The notes beneath the pieces are model-generated. The model was not told the DNA's origin and did not search any database. It worked only from the letters and a program-made list of their open reading frames with translations. Made by a program: the position numbers and the translations under genes. Of a DNA stretch of 64,000 bases, positions 51,095 through 60,987 are shown in pieces (position 1 is the stretch's first letter; every line of letters starts with the position of its first letter). Origin of the DNA: Rhodanobacter glycinis (GTDB taxonomy: Bacteria; Pseudomonadota; Gammaproteobacteria; Xanthomonadales; Rhodanobacteraceae); the NCBI RefSeq assembly GCF_900114325.1, contig NZ_FOSR01000004.1:97550-161549 (forward strand), read 5' to 3'.

Positions 51095-53578
51095 ATGATG
51101 ATGCGCCAACGACCACTGTCCGCCAGCCTGCGCCACCTGCTTTCCGGCGGCGCCGCCCTGTTGCTGTGTGCACCACTGCCGGCCCTCGCCGACCAGGCGG
51201 CCACGACGACGCCACCCAAACAGGCCAGCAAGCCCGATACGCACGAGATCAAGCAACTCGGCGCGATCACCGTCACCGCGCAAAGCCGCGCGCAGGAAAT
51301 GCAGGACGTGCCGATCGCGCTGCAGATCGTCACCGCCAAGCAGGTCGACACGCTGGCTGCCACCGACATCAGCAAGATGGACATCTTCGTGCCCGGGCTG
51401 GTGGTCAGCGCCGGCCAGCCGACCCAGCCATCCTATGCACTGCGCGGCATCGGCGGCAGCGGCTTCGGCATCGGCACGGAACCGGCCGTGGGTGTCTATG
51501 TCGACGGCGTCTATGCCGCGCGTTCCGGCGGTGCCCTGCTCGCGTTCAACGACATCAAGCGGATCGAAGTGCTGAAGGGCCCGCAAGGCACCTTGTTCGG
51601 CCGCAATTCCGCTGCCGGCGCGATATCGATCATCACCAACGAACCGGGCGACACCTTCGAGGCCAAGGGAACCTTCCGCTACGGCGCGTACGGCGAGCGC
51701 TACGGCGATGTACTCCTGAATGTCCCGTTGAACCAGGACATGGCACTGCGTTTCAGCGTGCTGGACAACCAGAGCGATGGCTGGGCCAGGGACAGTGCCA
51801 ACGGCAAGCACTACGGTGGCAACCACGACTGGGGCACGCGCGCCCAGTACCGCTGGAACATCACGCCGAATACGCGCGTGCTGCTGGCGTGGGACCACGA
51901 GCAGCTCAAGCAGGCGCCCCAGGCGGCCTACAGCGTGGTGCCGCTGTCCAGCTATGTGCCGCGGCCGTCACCTCTCACCGGCACGGTGCCGCCCTTCCCG
52001 GCCGATCCGAAGACTTGGATGAACCCGCTGCACGCTCCGCTGTACGGTGACGCCGTGGGCGCGGCCGAAACACGCCGCTTCAATGGCGTCACCCTGACGG
52101 TGGACCACTCCTTCGGCTGGGGCAGTTTCACCTCCACCACGGCGTGGCGCAATTTCGACACTTACAACCTCGGCGACTACGACGGCACCAACCAGCGCGA
52201 CACCTATCTCGATACCGCCAATATCGAGCACAACAACAGCTGGTACCAGGAATTCAAACTGACCGGCAATACCGATCTGATCGACTGGGTCGCCGGCACC
52301 AGTTTCTACCACGAGCAGGCGCGCCAGATCAGCCGGGTCGACACCTATACCGACAGTCTCGACACGCTCGGCTTGAACAGCGGCTCACTGGGGCCGACGG
52401 ATACCTTCGCGTTCTACAACTCGCTGCTGCCGCTGGTGGGCTATGGCCAGTACACCTTGCTTGGCGATCCGTGGCGCGAGGAAGTCCGCAACGACGAAAA
52501 CATCAATTCCTACGCCGTCTATGGCGACGTGATCTGGCACCTCACCGACAGGCTCAACCTCACCACCGGTGCGCGTTACACCCTCGACCAGAAGCAATTC
52601 AGCTGGTTCAACCCGCCGCGCTACGCACCGCAGCTGGATACCACCCTGACCGGGCTGGCGCCGTTGCTGCAACTCGTCGGCATCGATCCCAGCGTGTTCC
52701 AGCAGAACCAGGTCTTCAACACCGCCACTGGCGCCCCGGTCAACGTGCTGGCGCAAGCGCGCAACAACTGGCGCGACTTCAGTCCGCGCGTGGTGCTGGA
52801 CTACCACTTCACGCCGAACATCATGGCCTACGGCTCCGTCACCCGGGGTTACAAGGCCGGCGGCTACAACATGCTTGAGTTCAACTCCCACTACTCGCCC
52901 GAGCACGTGGTCAACTACGAAGGCGGCATCAAGACCGTGTTCCCCGAGCAGAATCTGCTGCTCAACGTGACCGCTTACTACTACACCTACAAGAACCTGC
53001 AGGCGCTGGTGCTGAAGCCGGCCACGGCAGGCACCAACGGCATTCCGGAATACGTGACCAGCACCAGCGACCAGCATGCCCGCGGCCTGGAAGTCGAGCT
53101 GCAATGGGCGCCGACGGACGGCCTGCGACTGGGCCTGAATGGCGCCTTCATCAATTCGACCTACACCCGTTACATCGCACCCGACGGCAACAACCTGGCG
53201 GGCCAGCCGACCGGCACACCGATCTTCTCGGGTGCCGCCAGCCTCAGCTATACCTTGCCGCACGTGTTCAACGGCAGCCTGGTCTACGACGCGTCGTACG
53301 GGTATCGCGGCAAATCCCGTTGCAACAGCGATTCGCAACTGCAAGGCAACTGTCAGGTCAGCCCCAACTTCACCGTCGGCTCGGCGCGGCAGAGCGTCGA
53401 CATGCGACTGGACTGGAATGCACCCGGCTCGCGTTGGGGCGTCGGCGTCTTCGTCACCAACCTGCTCAACAAGCGTTACGTCACCGGCGTGGACAATACG
53501 GCGGCGCCGTTCGGCCTGGCGGTGGCGCACATCACCCCGCCCCGCATGTGGGGCGTCGAGTTGCGCGCGAAGCTCTGA
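51095..53578 (+). CDS. TonB-dependent receptor of the cytochrome/aldehyde dehydrogenase cluster
   Basis: An 827-residue receptor with a signal peptide (LLSGGAALLLCAPLPALAD), a possible TonB box in GAITVTAQ, a plug domain (~60-190: PIALQIVTAKQVDTLAATDI and the VEVLKGPQGTLFGRNSAAGA region) and a large barrel ending VELRAKL. The plug and barrel resemble the receptors that take up bulky or hydrophobic molecules rather than siderophores. GGGGAG stands 6-9 bases before the start at 51095 (three consecutive ATG codons exist). It lies about 100 bases downstream of the cytochrome gene and 96 bases before the aldehyde dehydrogenase gene. Confidence 0.9.
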   Translation: MMMRQRPLSASLRHLLSGGAALLLCAPLPALADQAATTTPPKQASKPDTHEIKQLGAITVTAQSRAQEMQDVPIALQIVTAKQVDTLAATDISKMDIFVPGLVVSAGQPTQPSYALRGIGGSGFGIGTEPAVGVYVDGVYAARSGGALLAFNDIKRIEVLKGPQGTLFGRNSAAGAISIITNEPGDTFEAKGTFRYGAYGERYGDVLLNVPLNQDMALRFSVLDNQSDGWARDSANGKHYGGNHDWGTRAQYRWNITPNTRVLLAWDHEQLKQAPQAAYSVVPLSSYVPRPSPLTGTVPPFPADPKTWMNPLHAPLYGDAVGAAETRRFNGVTLTVDHSFGWGSFTSTTAWRNFDTYNLGDYDGTNQRDTYLDTANIEHNNSWYQEFKLTGNTDLIDWVAGTSFYHEQARQISRVDTYTDSLDTLGLNSGSLGPTDTFAFYNSLLPLVGYGQYTLLGDPWREEVRNDENINSYAVYGDVIWHLTDRLNLTTGARYTLDQKQFSWFNPPRYAPQLDTTLTGLAPLLQLVGIDPSVFQQNQVFNTATGAPVNVLAQARNNWRDFSPRVVLDYHFTPNIMAYGSVTRGYKAGGYNMLEFNSHYSPEHVVNYEGGIKTVFPEQNLLLNVTAYYYTYKNLQALVLKPATAGTNGIPEYVTSTSDQHARGLEVELQWAPTDGLRLGLNGAFINSTYTRYIAPDGNNLAGQPTGTPIFSGAASLSYTLPHVFNGSLVYDASYGYRGKSRCNSDSQLQGNCQVSPNFTVGSARQSVDMRLDWNAPGSRWGVGVFVTNLLNKRYVTGVDNTAAPFGLAVAHITPPRMWGVELRAKL

Positions 53579-53674
53579 GGCAAAACGCTCACGCCATCAC
53601 ACGGTCGAGGCGTGCACGATATGGACACCTGCCGCATGGAGCGCATGCGGCATCCTTCACGGCACATGGAACAC

Positions 53675-55087
53675 ATGAACGACTCCACCTCCAACCTAGC
53701 GACAAGCCTGCAGCGGTTGCGCGCCGCCCAGCAGCACCAGCCGATGCCTGACTGGGCCACCCGGGCAACCCGGCTGCGCACCCTGGAGAAGATGCTGCTC
53801 GACCATCGCGACAGCATCGTCGAAGCCATCCATGCGGATTTCGGCTGCCGTCCCGCCGAGGAAACCGACTTGCTGGAGATCTTCCCCAGCCTGTCCGCGA
53901 TCCGCCACGCGCTGAGCCACGGCAAGCGCTGGATGAAGCCGCGCCGGCATCTCGCCGACTGGCTGTTCCTGCCCGCGCGCACCGAGCTGCGCCCGCAACC
54001 ACGCGGGGTGATCGGCATCATCGTGCCGTGGAACTATCCGCTGTACCTGGCCGTGGGTCCGCTGGTGGACGCGCTCGCCGCCGGCAATCGCGCGATGGTG
54101 AAGATGAGCGAATTCACCCCGCGCTTCTCCGCGCTGTTCGCGGAACTGGTGGCGGATCATTTCAAGCCCGACGAGGTACTGGCGATCACCGGCAATGCCG
54201 AGGTGGCCCAGGCCTTCTCCGCGCTGCCGTTCGACCACCTGCTGTTCACCGGTTCCACCTCGGTCGGCCACCACGTGATGCGCGCCGCCGCGGCCAATCT
54301 CACGCCGGTGACGCTGGAGCTGGGCGGCAAGTCGCCGGCCATCATCGGTCCCGGCGCACGTTTCGAGCATGCGGTGGAACGCATCGTGTTCGGCAAGCTG
54401 GTCAATGCGGGACAAACCTGCATCGCGCCGGACTACGTGCTGCTGCCGCGCACGCAAGTCGATGCATTCATCGCCGCCGCACGCAAGGTCGCCGCGAAGC
54501 TGTACCCGGACCTGTCGCACAACACGCAATACGCCAGCATCGCCACCGACCACCACTACGAACGCCTGCTGGCCTTGCGTGATGCCGCCGTGGCCGCTGG
54601 CGCCCGTGCCGAATCGCTGGCCGATGTCGCGCCGGAAGCCAGCCGTCGCCTGTTGCCGCCCACCCTGCTTACCGGCGTGCGCGACGACATGCGCGTGATG
54701 CGCGAGGAAATCTTCGGCCCGTTGCTGCCGCTGGTGCCCTACGACACGCTGGACGAGGCGATCGCTTACATCACCGCCCGTGCCCATCCGCTGGCGCTGT
54801 ACCTGTTCGAAACGGACAAGGCGACGACCGATCGCGTACTGGCACAAACCCATGCCGGCGGCGTCAGCGTCAACGACACGCTCTATCACATCGCCCAGCA
54901 CCACCTGCCGTTCGGCGGCGTCGGCGCCTCGGGCATGGGTGGCTACCACGGCGAGGCCGGCTTCCGCACGTTCTCGCACCTGAAACCGGTGTTCCGCCAG
55001 GCCCGCTTCAACGGTGCCGGCCTGCTCAACCCGCCCTATGGCGAACGTTTCCGCCGAATGCTGGGACTGCTGCGACGACGCGGCTGA
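53675..55087 (+). CDS. Coniferyl aldehyde dehydrogenase-like enzyme
   Basis: A ~470-residue NAD(P)-dependent aldehyde dehydrogenase of the coniferyl/long-chain type. The pattern includes GVIGIIVPWNYPLYLAVGPL near residue 110, the Glu in TLELGGKSP near residue 215, the catalytic Cys249 in NAGQTCIAPDY and EEIFGPLLPLVPYD. No membrane helix is visible, so the protein is cytoplasmic. Starts at 53666 and 53675 are both possible. The gene ends the plus-strand cluster at a strong bidirectional terminator, so it is the last step, oxidising an aldehyde that comes in through the upstream transport and redox proteins. Confidence 0.9.
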   Translation: MNDSTSNLATSLQRLRAAQQHQPMPDWATRATRLRTLEKMLLDHRDSIVEAIHADFGCRPAEETDLLEIFPSLSAIRHALSHGKRWMKPRRHLADWLFLPARTELRPQPRGVIGIIVPWNYPLYLAVGPLVDALAAGNRAMVKMSEFTPRFSALFAELVADHFKPDEVLAITGNAEVAQAFSALPFDHLLFTGSTSVGHHVMRAAAANLTPVTLELGGKSPAIIGPGARFEHAVERIVFGKLVNAGQTCIAPDYVLLPRTQVDAFIAAARKVAAKLYPDLSHNTQYASIATDHHYERLLALRDAAVAAGARAESLADVAPEASRRLLPPTLLTGVRDDMRVMREEIFGPLLPLVPYDTLDEAIAYITARAHPLALYLFETDKATTDRVLAQTHAGGVSVNDTLYHIAQHHLPFGGVGASGMGGYHGEAGFRTFSHLKPVFRQARFNGAGLLNPPYGERFRRMLGLLRRRG

Positions 55088-55113
55088 AACCGCGGCCGTC
55101 ACAACGTCACCCA

Positions 55114-55147
55114 CAAAAAAACCTCCCCGCGAACGGGGAGGTTTTTT
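55114..55147. terminator. Bidirectional Rho-independent terminator
   Basis: AACCTCCCC and GGGGAGGTT form a perfect nine-base stem around a six-base loop, flanked by a run of A on the left and of T on the right (seven A, six T). It ends the aldehyde dehydrogenase transcript on the plus strand and the FadL-type gene on the minus strand. Confidence 0.95.
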
Positions 55148-55172
55148 CATGCATCCACGGCGCGTCAGGCGC

Positions 55173-56579
55173 TTAGAAGTGGTACTGCGCCGACAGGCTC
55201 AGCAGGTTGCCGTAGTCGTCGAACTGACCGGTGACGACGTCGCCGGTGGGGCTGACCGAGCCGTCGAGATGTGCCTGGTTGACGAAGATGTGCGCGTACG
55301 AGGCGTTGATCTCGAAACGGTCGGTCGGCTTGTAGCCGATGCCGAAGGAAACCATCTTGCGGGTCGAATCCGGCACGCGCACGTCGCGGGTCCGCGCAGA
55401 GGTCGGCGTGGTGTCCACGGCGATACCGGCGCGCAGGGTCACCTGCTCGTTGAGGTAGTAGTCGCCACCGATCGACGCATACCAGGTATTGCGCCAGTTG
55501 AATGCTTCCACCGTGGGCGGCTGGTACGGGTTGCCGTAGTTCACCGTGAGGTTCTTGAACACATCCCACTTGGTCCAGGCCAGGTCGATGCCGACGCCGA
55601 ACTTCTCGGCCTGGTGCCAGTAGCTGGCATTGGCCACCGCCGGCGTGGTGAAGTCGGCCGTGCCCGTGGTGTGCTGGAACGGCAGGCTGTTCGCGTTCAG
55701 ACCCAGCAACGGCGCCAGGCTGGTGACCAGCGAGGTCACGTTGTCCGGCACGTTGAAGTTGGCCGTGCCGTGCAGCTTGTGGCTGATCTTGGAGCGATAG
55801 TTGAGCGAGAAGCGATCGTTCGGGCTCAGCTTCCAGTAACCACCCAGCTGCCAGCCCCAACCCCAGTCGTCGCCCTTGATGCTGGCCATGCCGTCGGTGC
55901 CCGGCGGGATCAGGCCATCCACCAGCGCAGGCGGCAGACCGGCCTGGCCGGCCAGCTCATAGCCCACGCCATTGAAATTGACCGCACTGGTCAGCGTCGC
56001 GCTGGTTTTCTGCGCAATGGCGCTGGCGCCCACGCTGAAAGTGTCGGTGACCGCATACGAGGCCGACAGCGTGGCGTCCAGCGACTGGAACTTGGACTTG
56101 ATGCCGTTGTAACGGCCAACCCAGTTCTTGTCGTACTCGGTCTGGAAACCGAACGGCACGGTGAAGCTGGCGCCCACGTGCCAGCGATCGCTGAGCTGGG
56201 TTTCGAAGAACAACGCCGGCACTGGCAACGTGGTGCCGCCGTCGCCGCCATTGCCGCCGCTGATCGGCCGGCCTTCGCCATCGACTGCGCTGCCGCTGAA
56301 CTTCGCGCTGAAGTTGATCGCGGTGACGTCGGCCTGGAAATAGGTGCCCTTCAAGTCGCTCATCGCGGCAGGGCTGTTGGCCACGACCGACACGTCGCCA
56401 CCCGCCGTCGCCGAACCGGCGTAGGCGCGGCCCATCGCCTTGGCGCTGTCTTCCTTGAGCTGGAACGCACTGGCGTGCGCATTCATCGGCAACGCCAGAC
56501 CCGCCGCGACGGCCAGGCTCAACGCGGCAAGCGCAAGCGGGGTGGCCGCGCCGGGAATATGACGGAAGGACTTGAACAT
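55173..56579 (-). CDS. FadL-family outer membrane transporter
   Basis: A 468-residue precursor with signal peptide (FRHIPGAATPLALAALSL..., ending HASAFQ) and the FadL start AFQLKEDSAKAMGRAYAGSA: the N-terminal hatch with NPAAMSDLKG-like NSPAAMSDL. The body is a 14-strand barrel, ending in LSLSAQYHF. FadL proteins let long-chain fatty acids or other hydrophobic molecules diffuse across the outer membrane. AGGAG precedes the ATG at 56579 by seven bases. It shares the terminator with the preceding cluster, which is oriented toward it, and suggests a hydrophobic substrate for that cluster. Confidence 0.92.
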   Translation of the reverse strand: MFKSFRHIPGAATPLALAALSLAVAAGLALPMNAHASAFQLKEDSAKAMGRAYAGSATAGGDVSVVANSPAAMSDLKGTYFQADVTAINFSAKFSGSAVDGEGRPISGGNGGDGGTTLPVPALFFETQLSDRWHVGASFTVPFGFQTEYDKNWVGRYNGIKSKFQSLDATLSASYAVTDTFSVGASAIAQKTSATLTSAVNFNGVGYELAGQAGLPPALVDGLIPPGTDGMASIKGDDWGWGWQLGGYWKLSPNDRFSLNYRSKISHKLHGTANFNVPDNVTSLVTSLAPLLGLNANSLPFQHTTGTADFTTPAVANASYWHQAEKFGVGIDLAWTKWDVFKNLTVNYGNPYQPPTVEAFNWRNTWYASIGGDYYLNEQVTLRAGIAVDTTPTSARTRDVRVPDSTRKMVSFGIGYKPTDRFEINASYAHIFVNQAHLDGSVSPTGDVVTGQFDDYGNLLSLSAQYHF

Positions 56580-56773
56580 CGCTTGCTCCTGCTTGTTGTT
56601 GGCAACTCGGGTGGTAGCGGGGCAAGTGCGCGGCGACTGATTCATACGTGCGTTTGATACCCCTGCACGGCACTCTGCCCACTCCGGCAAAGGCATGCAA
56701 GTGCAGATGCAGCAAACAACGGCGATGCGGACTGTTACCCTTTCCCTTCCTTTGCCGATTTGCGGACGTCGCC

Positions 56774-57067
56774 ATGCACAGTTACGTCTACGCCAGCCTG
56801 CGCAAGCCCGACGCCTACCTGTGGCTGGCCAGCCGCGACCAGTTCGACGTACTTCCGCCTTCGCTGGCACTGATGCTGGGCGAATTGCGCTTTGCACTGG
56901 AAGTGGAACTGAGCGGCGAACGCCGCCTGCCGCAGGAAGACGCACAGCTGGTGGTCGAGCATCTGCGCACGCAGGGATGGCACCCGCAGCTGCCGCCGAA
57001 GTCCACCATGGCCACCTGCAACCATCTGCCCTACCAGAGTGATCCAGCCGATCGCAGGGGCGAGTGA
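56774..57067 (+). CDS. YcgL-domain protein
   Basis: A 97-residue protein of the YcgL family. It starts with the usual MHSYVYASLRKPDAYLWLA and has DQFDVLPPSLALMLGEL and the LPQEDAQLVVEHLRTQGWHLQLP-like core, as in E. coli YcgL, a small conserved protein of unknown function in gammaproteobacteria. No signal peptide. The ATG at 56774 gives the family length. It lies between the FadL gene (divergent) and the ankyrin gene, 61 bases upstream of it. Confidence 0.88.
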   Translation: MHSYVYASLRKPDAYLWLASRDQFDVLPPSLALMLGELRFALEVELSGERRLPQEDAQLVVEHLRTQGWHPQLPPKSTMATCNHLPYQSDPADRRGE

Positions 57068-57127
57068 TGTCGCCTCGTTAACAAAGGATTACCGCCAGCA
57101 CTTGCCACGCTTTCTATACTCGCCGCC

Positions 57128-60100
57128 ATGGCTTATTCCAAATCGCACCGGCGCCCGGCGCCCCTGTTGTCGTCCATCGCGTGGTTCGTACCCGGCCTCC
57201 TCGCCGTCGCGATCGCCACCATCGGCGCCCATCCGCTCACCCTGATCCCGTTGTTGCTGGCCAACACGCTGACCATGGCGGCGGTCTGCCACGCCATCGG
57301 CTTCGACCCCGAACCCAGCTTCAGCCGCACCGTGTTGCGCCGGGGCGCGGCCCATCTGGTGATGTTCACCACCTACGCCGCACTGGTGTTCCTGCTGGTC
57401 GCCGGGCCGATGCTGTGGCTGAGCCAGCAGCATGGACTGGGCGCCACCGTGCTGCTCGCGGCGGTGCTGGTGGTGGCGCTGGCCGTGTTGTGGCGGCTGT
57501 GGCCGGCCTTTGGCCTGGTCTTCGTGTGGGACGATGCCTACCCCGCCCAGGGCCAGCATGAAGGCTCGTGGATCTTCACCGCCACCGCGCGCAGCATCGC
57601 GTTCGGTCGGCACCTGTCGCGTGAGGAACGCTTCTTCACCCACTTCCTGCCGGCCGCGCTCGCACTGCTGGTGCTGGCCTTCGCCGCCATTGCGCTCAGC
57701 GGGCTGTACGGCGTGCTGCCTACGGAAATGCGCACGGCCGCGCTGGCGATTTATGCCGTGGTGCTGATGCCGCTGGGCTGCCTGGTGATCGCCAACCGCA
57801 CCTTGCGCGCATTGCTCTGCGAAGGTCGCCACGTCCCTCGCAGCCAGGTTCTTCCTGGTGACGATCTGATCGCGGTCACGCCACCTGCCCCCGTCGCGTT
57901 GAGCGAAGAGGAGCGGACCGCCGGCACGCCCGAACAAGCCACCGCCCTGCTCGACGCCACCCGTGACGGCGACATCGAGCGTGCGCTGGCGCTGATCGAT
58001 GCCGGCGCCGACCCGGATACCGCGCCGACCGCCGACGACCGCGACCAGCGCCCGGTGCTGATGCTCGCCGCGCTGCTGCCGGACACGCGCCTGCTGCGCG
58101 CACTGATCGCCAAGGGCGCCGACGTCAATCGCGCCAGTGGTGGCCTCACCCCGTTGCTGGCCGCCACCCGTGACAGCCGCGCCGGCCGCGCCGATGCCGT
58201 GATGACCCTGCTCGCCAACGGCGCCAGCCCGCTGGCCACCGACGCCGAAGGCAACACGCCGTTGCACGGCGCGGTGCTCAGCGAGGAACCGATCGTCGCC
58301 GCCATGCTGCTGGACGCCGCCGCCCCGGTGAATGCACTCAACAAGGCCGGCCTCGGGCCACTCGCCGTTGCCTGCCGCGCGGCCAACTGGACGCTGGCGA
58401 AATTCCTGCTGGAACGCGGCGCCAAGTCGGCCCCCGCCGATGGCGAGCCGGCCCTGGTCGCCGCCGCCGGCGTCCGCGACGACGATGCCGAAGGCGTGAA
58501 ACTGCTGCTCAAGCACCGCGCCGCGGTCAACGTGGTCGACGCCAACCGGCGCAGCGCCCTGATGGTCGCCGCCGCCGAAGGCCATGAGCAGATCGCCCGT
58601 GCGCTGCGTGCCGCCAATGCCGACGTGGCACTGGCCGACCGCCACGGCAGCACCGCGCTGATGGAAGCCGCGCGAGCCGGTGCCGTCGGCATCGTGCAAC
58701 TGCTGGCCGAGGCGCAGCCCGATGCCCGCGTACGCGACAGCCACGGCCGCGATGCACTCACCCTCGCCTGCCAGTCGGCGCACGCCCACGCCGACACCGT
58801 GCGTGCGCTGCTCACGCTGGGCGCCGAGGCGAAGACACCCGGCAGCGACGGCCGCAGCGCGCTCGATCATGCAGCCGCCGCGGGCCGCTGGGACCTGGTC
58901 GCCCTGCTCGATCCGGACACCCCGTTACCGGCCAGCCTCGAACCCGATGCCGTGCTCGCCGAGGGCGCCGACACGCCGGCCCACCTGCTTGATGCATTGC
59001 GCTTTGGTCACTGGGCGATCGTTTCCGGCTTTGCCGCGCGCGTACGCGAATGGCCGCAAGCGCAGCTTGCCCAGCTTTACCTGGACCTTGCCGCTCCCGG
59101 CCTCGGTACCGCGCGGCGCTGGTTGCTCGACCACGGCCTGGATCCCGAAGCCCGCTTCGAAACCACCGCCCCGACGCCCGCCGACGATGCCACGGCGGCC
59201 GCACTGCCGCCCCCTGGCCGGCGCCTGTTCGACGCCTTGCTGTTGCAGTTGCCCACGGCCGTCGAAGCGGTCGACGACCTGCTCGTCGCCGGTGCCACGC
59301 CGGCCGGCGCCGGCCTGCTCGCCCAGGCGCTGGACCGGTTGCAGGGCTCGGTCCAGGGCACGGCATTGCCACTGGTGATGCTCGAACGCGGCGCCGATCC
59401 CTTCGGTTCCGACACCCAAGGGCGCACGCCACTGCACCTGGCTACCGAACTCAACCATGTCGCGCTGTTGCACGCCCTGCTGGCACGCGGCTGCGATCCC
59501 AACGCGCGCGATGCCAGCGGCCGCACGCCGCTGTTTGCCGCGCTGGAGCACGGCGCGCAAGCGCTGCCGCTGGTCCGCGAACTGGTCGCCCATGGCGCCG
59601 ACGCGGAAGCCGCCGACGCGAACGGCGAAACCCCGCTGGGCCTGGCCCTGGAGCACGCGGAGATCGAGCGCTGGCTGGACTGGGGCGGATGGGTGCGCCC
59701 GCGTCGCCCGCTGCGTGCAGACGATCTTCCCGGCGCCGCCAAGGCCGGCGCCGCCGTCGCCGTGGAGCGCCTGCTCGAACTCGGTTTCGCCGTGGATACC
59801 CGCGACGCGCACGGCGCCAGCGCGGTGTTGCATGCCTGCGGCGCGGGCCATCGCGATATCGCCGCCCACCTGCTCGATGCCGGTGCCGACGCCACGCTGG
59901 CCGCGAACAACGGCGTGACCCCGCTGGCCGCCGCCGTCGGCGCGCACCGCGAGGCACTGGTTTCGCTGCTGATCGAACGCGACGTGCCGGTCGACCAGCG
60001 TCTTCCCGACGACGCCACCGCGTTGATGATCGCCGCCGCCATGGGCCATGCCGATACCGTCGAGCGGCTGCTCGACGCCGGCGCCGACATCGCCGCGGTG

Positions 60101-60595
60101 GACGCGCGCGGCCATGGCGCGCTGCACGCCGCCGCGCAGTTCGGCTTCGAACACAACGACAGCCTGCGCGCGCGCCGCCTGTTCGACGTGTTGCTCAAAC
60201 GCAACGCCGACACGAATCTCGCCGACAAGGAAGGCAAGACCCCGCTGCTGCTGTTGCTGGGTGCCCAGTTGCGCCCCGGCAGCGATTGCGACGCCACCCA
60301 CTTGGGTGCGTTGTTGCCGGTATTGCTCGACGCTGGCGCGAAGCTGGAACACGCCGACCAGCGCGGCGTCACCGCGCTGCACGCCTGCGCCATGCACGCC
60401 CTGCTGCCACCCGCGCGCGTGCTGCTGTCGCGCGGCGCCGACCGCAACGCCGCCGATGCCTTCGGTCGCACCGCCGCCGACGTCGCCCGCCAGCTCGGCT
60501 ACGTCGACATCGCCCACGAACTGGCCGCGCGCGGTGCTGGCGCGATCCCCAGCGTGCGGCAAACCTTGCGCCAACCAGCGCAACCGACCGACTGA
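57128..60595 (+). CDS. Membrane-anchored giant ankyrin-repeat protein
   Basis: A 1155-residue protein. The N-terminal ~210 residues hold about five to six membrane helices (SIAWFVPGLLAVAIATIGAH, then others). The remaining ~900 residues are a chain of more than 20 ankyrin repeats, of the style GNTPLHGAVLSEEPIVAAML and GRTPLHLATELNHVALLHALLARG, with some irregular or broken units between ~600 and 730. Ankyrin arrays bind partner proteins. In this orientation the array should be on the cytosolic side. The function is unknown. A small gene follows 14 bases downstream in the same direction. Confidence 0.85.
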   Translation: MAYSKSHRRPAPLLSSIAWFVPGLLAVAIATIGAHPLTLIPLLLANTLTMAAVCHAIGFDPEPSFSRTVLRRGAAHLVMFTTYAALVFLLVAGPMLWLSQQHGLGATVLLAAVLVVALAVLWRLWPAFGLVFVWDDAYPAQGQHEGSWIFTATARSIAFGRHLSREERFFTHFLPAALALLVLAFAAIALSGLYGVLPTEMRTAALAIYAVVLMPLGCLVIANRTLRALLCEGRHVPRSQVLPGDDLIAVTPPAPVALSEEERTAGTPEQATALLDATRDGDIERALALIDAGADPDTAPTADDRDQRPVLMLAALLPDTRLLRALIAKGADVNRASGGLTPLLAATRDSRAGRADAVMTLLANGASPLATDAEGNTPLHGAVLSEEPIVAAMLLDAAAPVNALNKAGLGPLAVACRAANWTLAKFLLERGAKSAPADGEPALVAAAGVRDDDAEGVKLLLKHRAAVNVVDANRRSALMVAAAEGHEQIARALRAANADVALADRHGSTALMEAARAGAVGIVQLLAEAQPDARVRDSHGRDALTLACQSAHAHADTVRALLTLGAEAKTPGSDGRSALDHAAAAGRWDLVALLDPDTPLPASLEPDAVLAEGADTPAHLLDALRFGHWAIVSGFAARVREWPQAQLAQLYLDLAAPGLGTARRWLLDHGLDPEARFETTAPTPADDATAAALPPPGRRLFDALLLQLPTAVEAVDDLLVAGATPAGAGLLAQALDRLQGSVQGTALPLVMLERGADPFGSDTQGRTPLHLATELNHVALLHALLARGCDPNARDASGRTPLFAALEHGAQALPLVRELVAHGADAEAADANGETPLGLALEHAEIERWLDWGGWVRPRRPLRADDLPGAAKAGAAVAVERLLELGFAVDTRDAHGASAVLHACGAGHRDIAAHLLDAGADATLAANNGVTPLAAAVGAHREALVSLLIERDVPVDQRLPDDATALMIAAAMGHADTVERLLDAGADIAAVDARGHGALHAAAQFGFEHNDSLRARRLFDVLLKRNADTNLADKEGKTPLLLLLGAQLRPGSDCDATHLGALLPVLLDAGAKLEHADQRGVTALHACAMHALLPPARVLLSRGADRNAADAFGRTAADVARQLGYVDIAHELAARGAGAIPSVRQTLRQPAQPTD

Positions 60596-60609
60596 CGGCC
60601 GCGCACCGC

Positions 60610-60960
60610 ATGCAACTGGCTCACGCGTCCGACGCGGAAATCATGGCGGTGGTCGAGCCCATCATGGACAACCTGATGGATGCGTCCACCGCCATCGATT
60701 ACCCGCGGCACATCCGCGACTTCACCGCACGCCTCAAGGGCATGCTTTCCGAGGACGCCTTGCGCTCGATCTGCGTGGACTACCAGGCCCGCCGCGGCTT
60801 CTTCGCCGGGCGTGAATTCGTCGCGCTGTTCCGGCGCCCGGACTCCATCGCCGTGGTCTGGCGACAGCGCTTCACCAAGGCAGCGGGCGATTTCGTGGCC
60901 GAACTGGTACTGGTGGAACAGGACGGTGCGTACCGGGTCGATCACGTGATGGTGTTCTAG
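60610..60960 (+). CDS. Small protein of unknown function downstream of the ankyrin gene
   Basis: A 116-residue frame beginning ATG 60610, 14 bases after the ankyrin stop. The sequence is helix-rich at first (AHASDAEIMAVVEPIMDNLM) and has a beta-like end (VAELVLVEQDGAYRVDHVMVF), which resembles NTF2-like/SnoaL-like small proteins, but no family could be named. Coupling with the ankyrin gene is likely from position and spacing. Confidence 0.65.
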   Translation: MQLAHASDAEIMAVVEPIMDNLMDASTAIDYPRHIRDFTARLKGMLSEDALRSICVDYQARRGFFAGREFVALFRRPDSIAVVWRQRFTKAAGDFVAELVLVEQDGAYRVDHVMVF

Positions 60961-60987
60961 AAGCACCACCCCCGATGCAGGGACGGC

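Noticed and set aside
58925-60583. A 552-codon minus-strand frame opposite the ankyrin repeats
   Set aside because: Periodic Ala/Gly/Arg sequence that mirrors the repeats of the real gene; no independent start or ribosome site.
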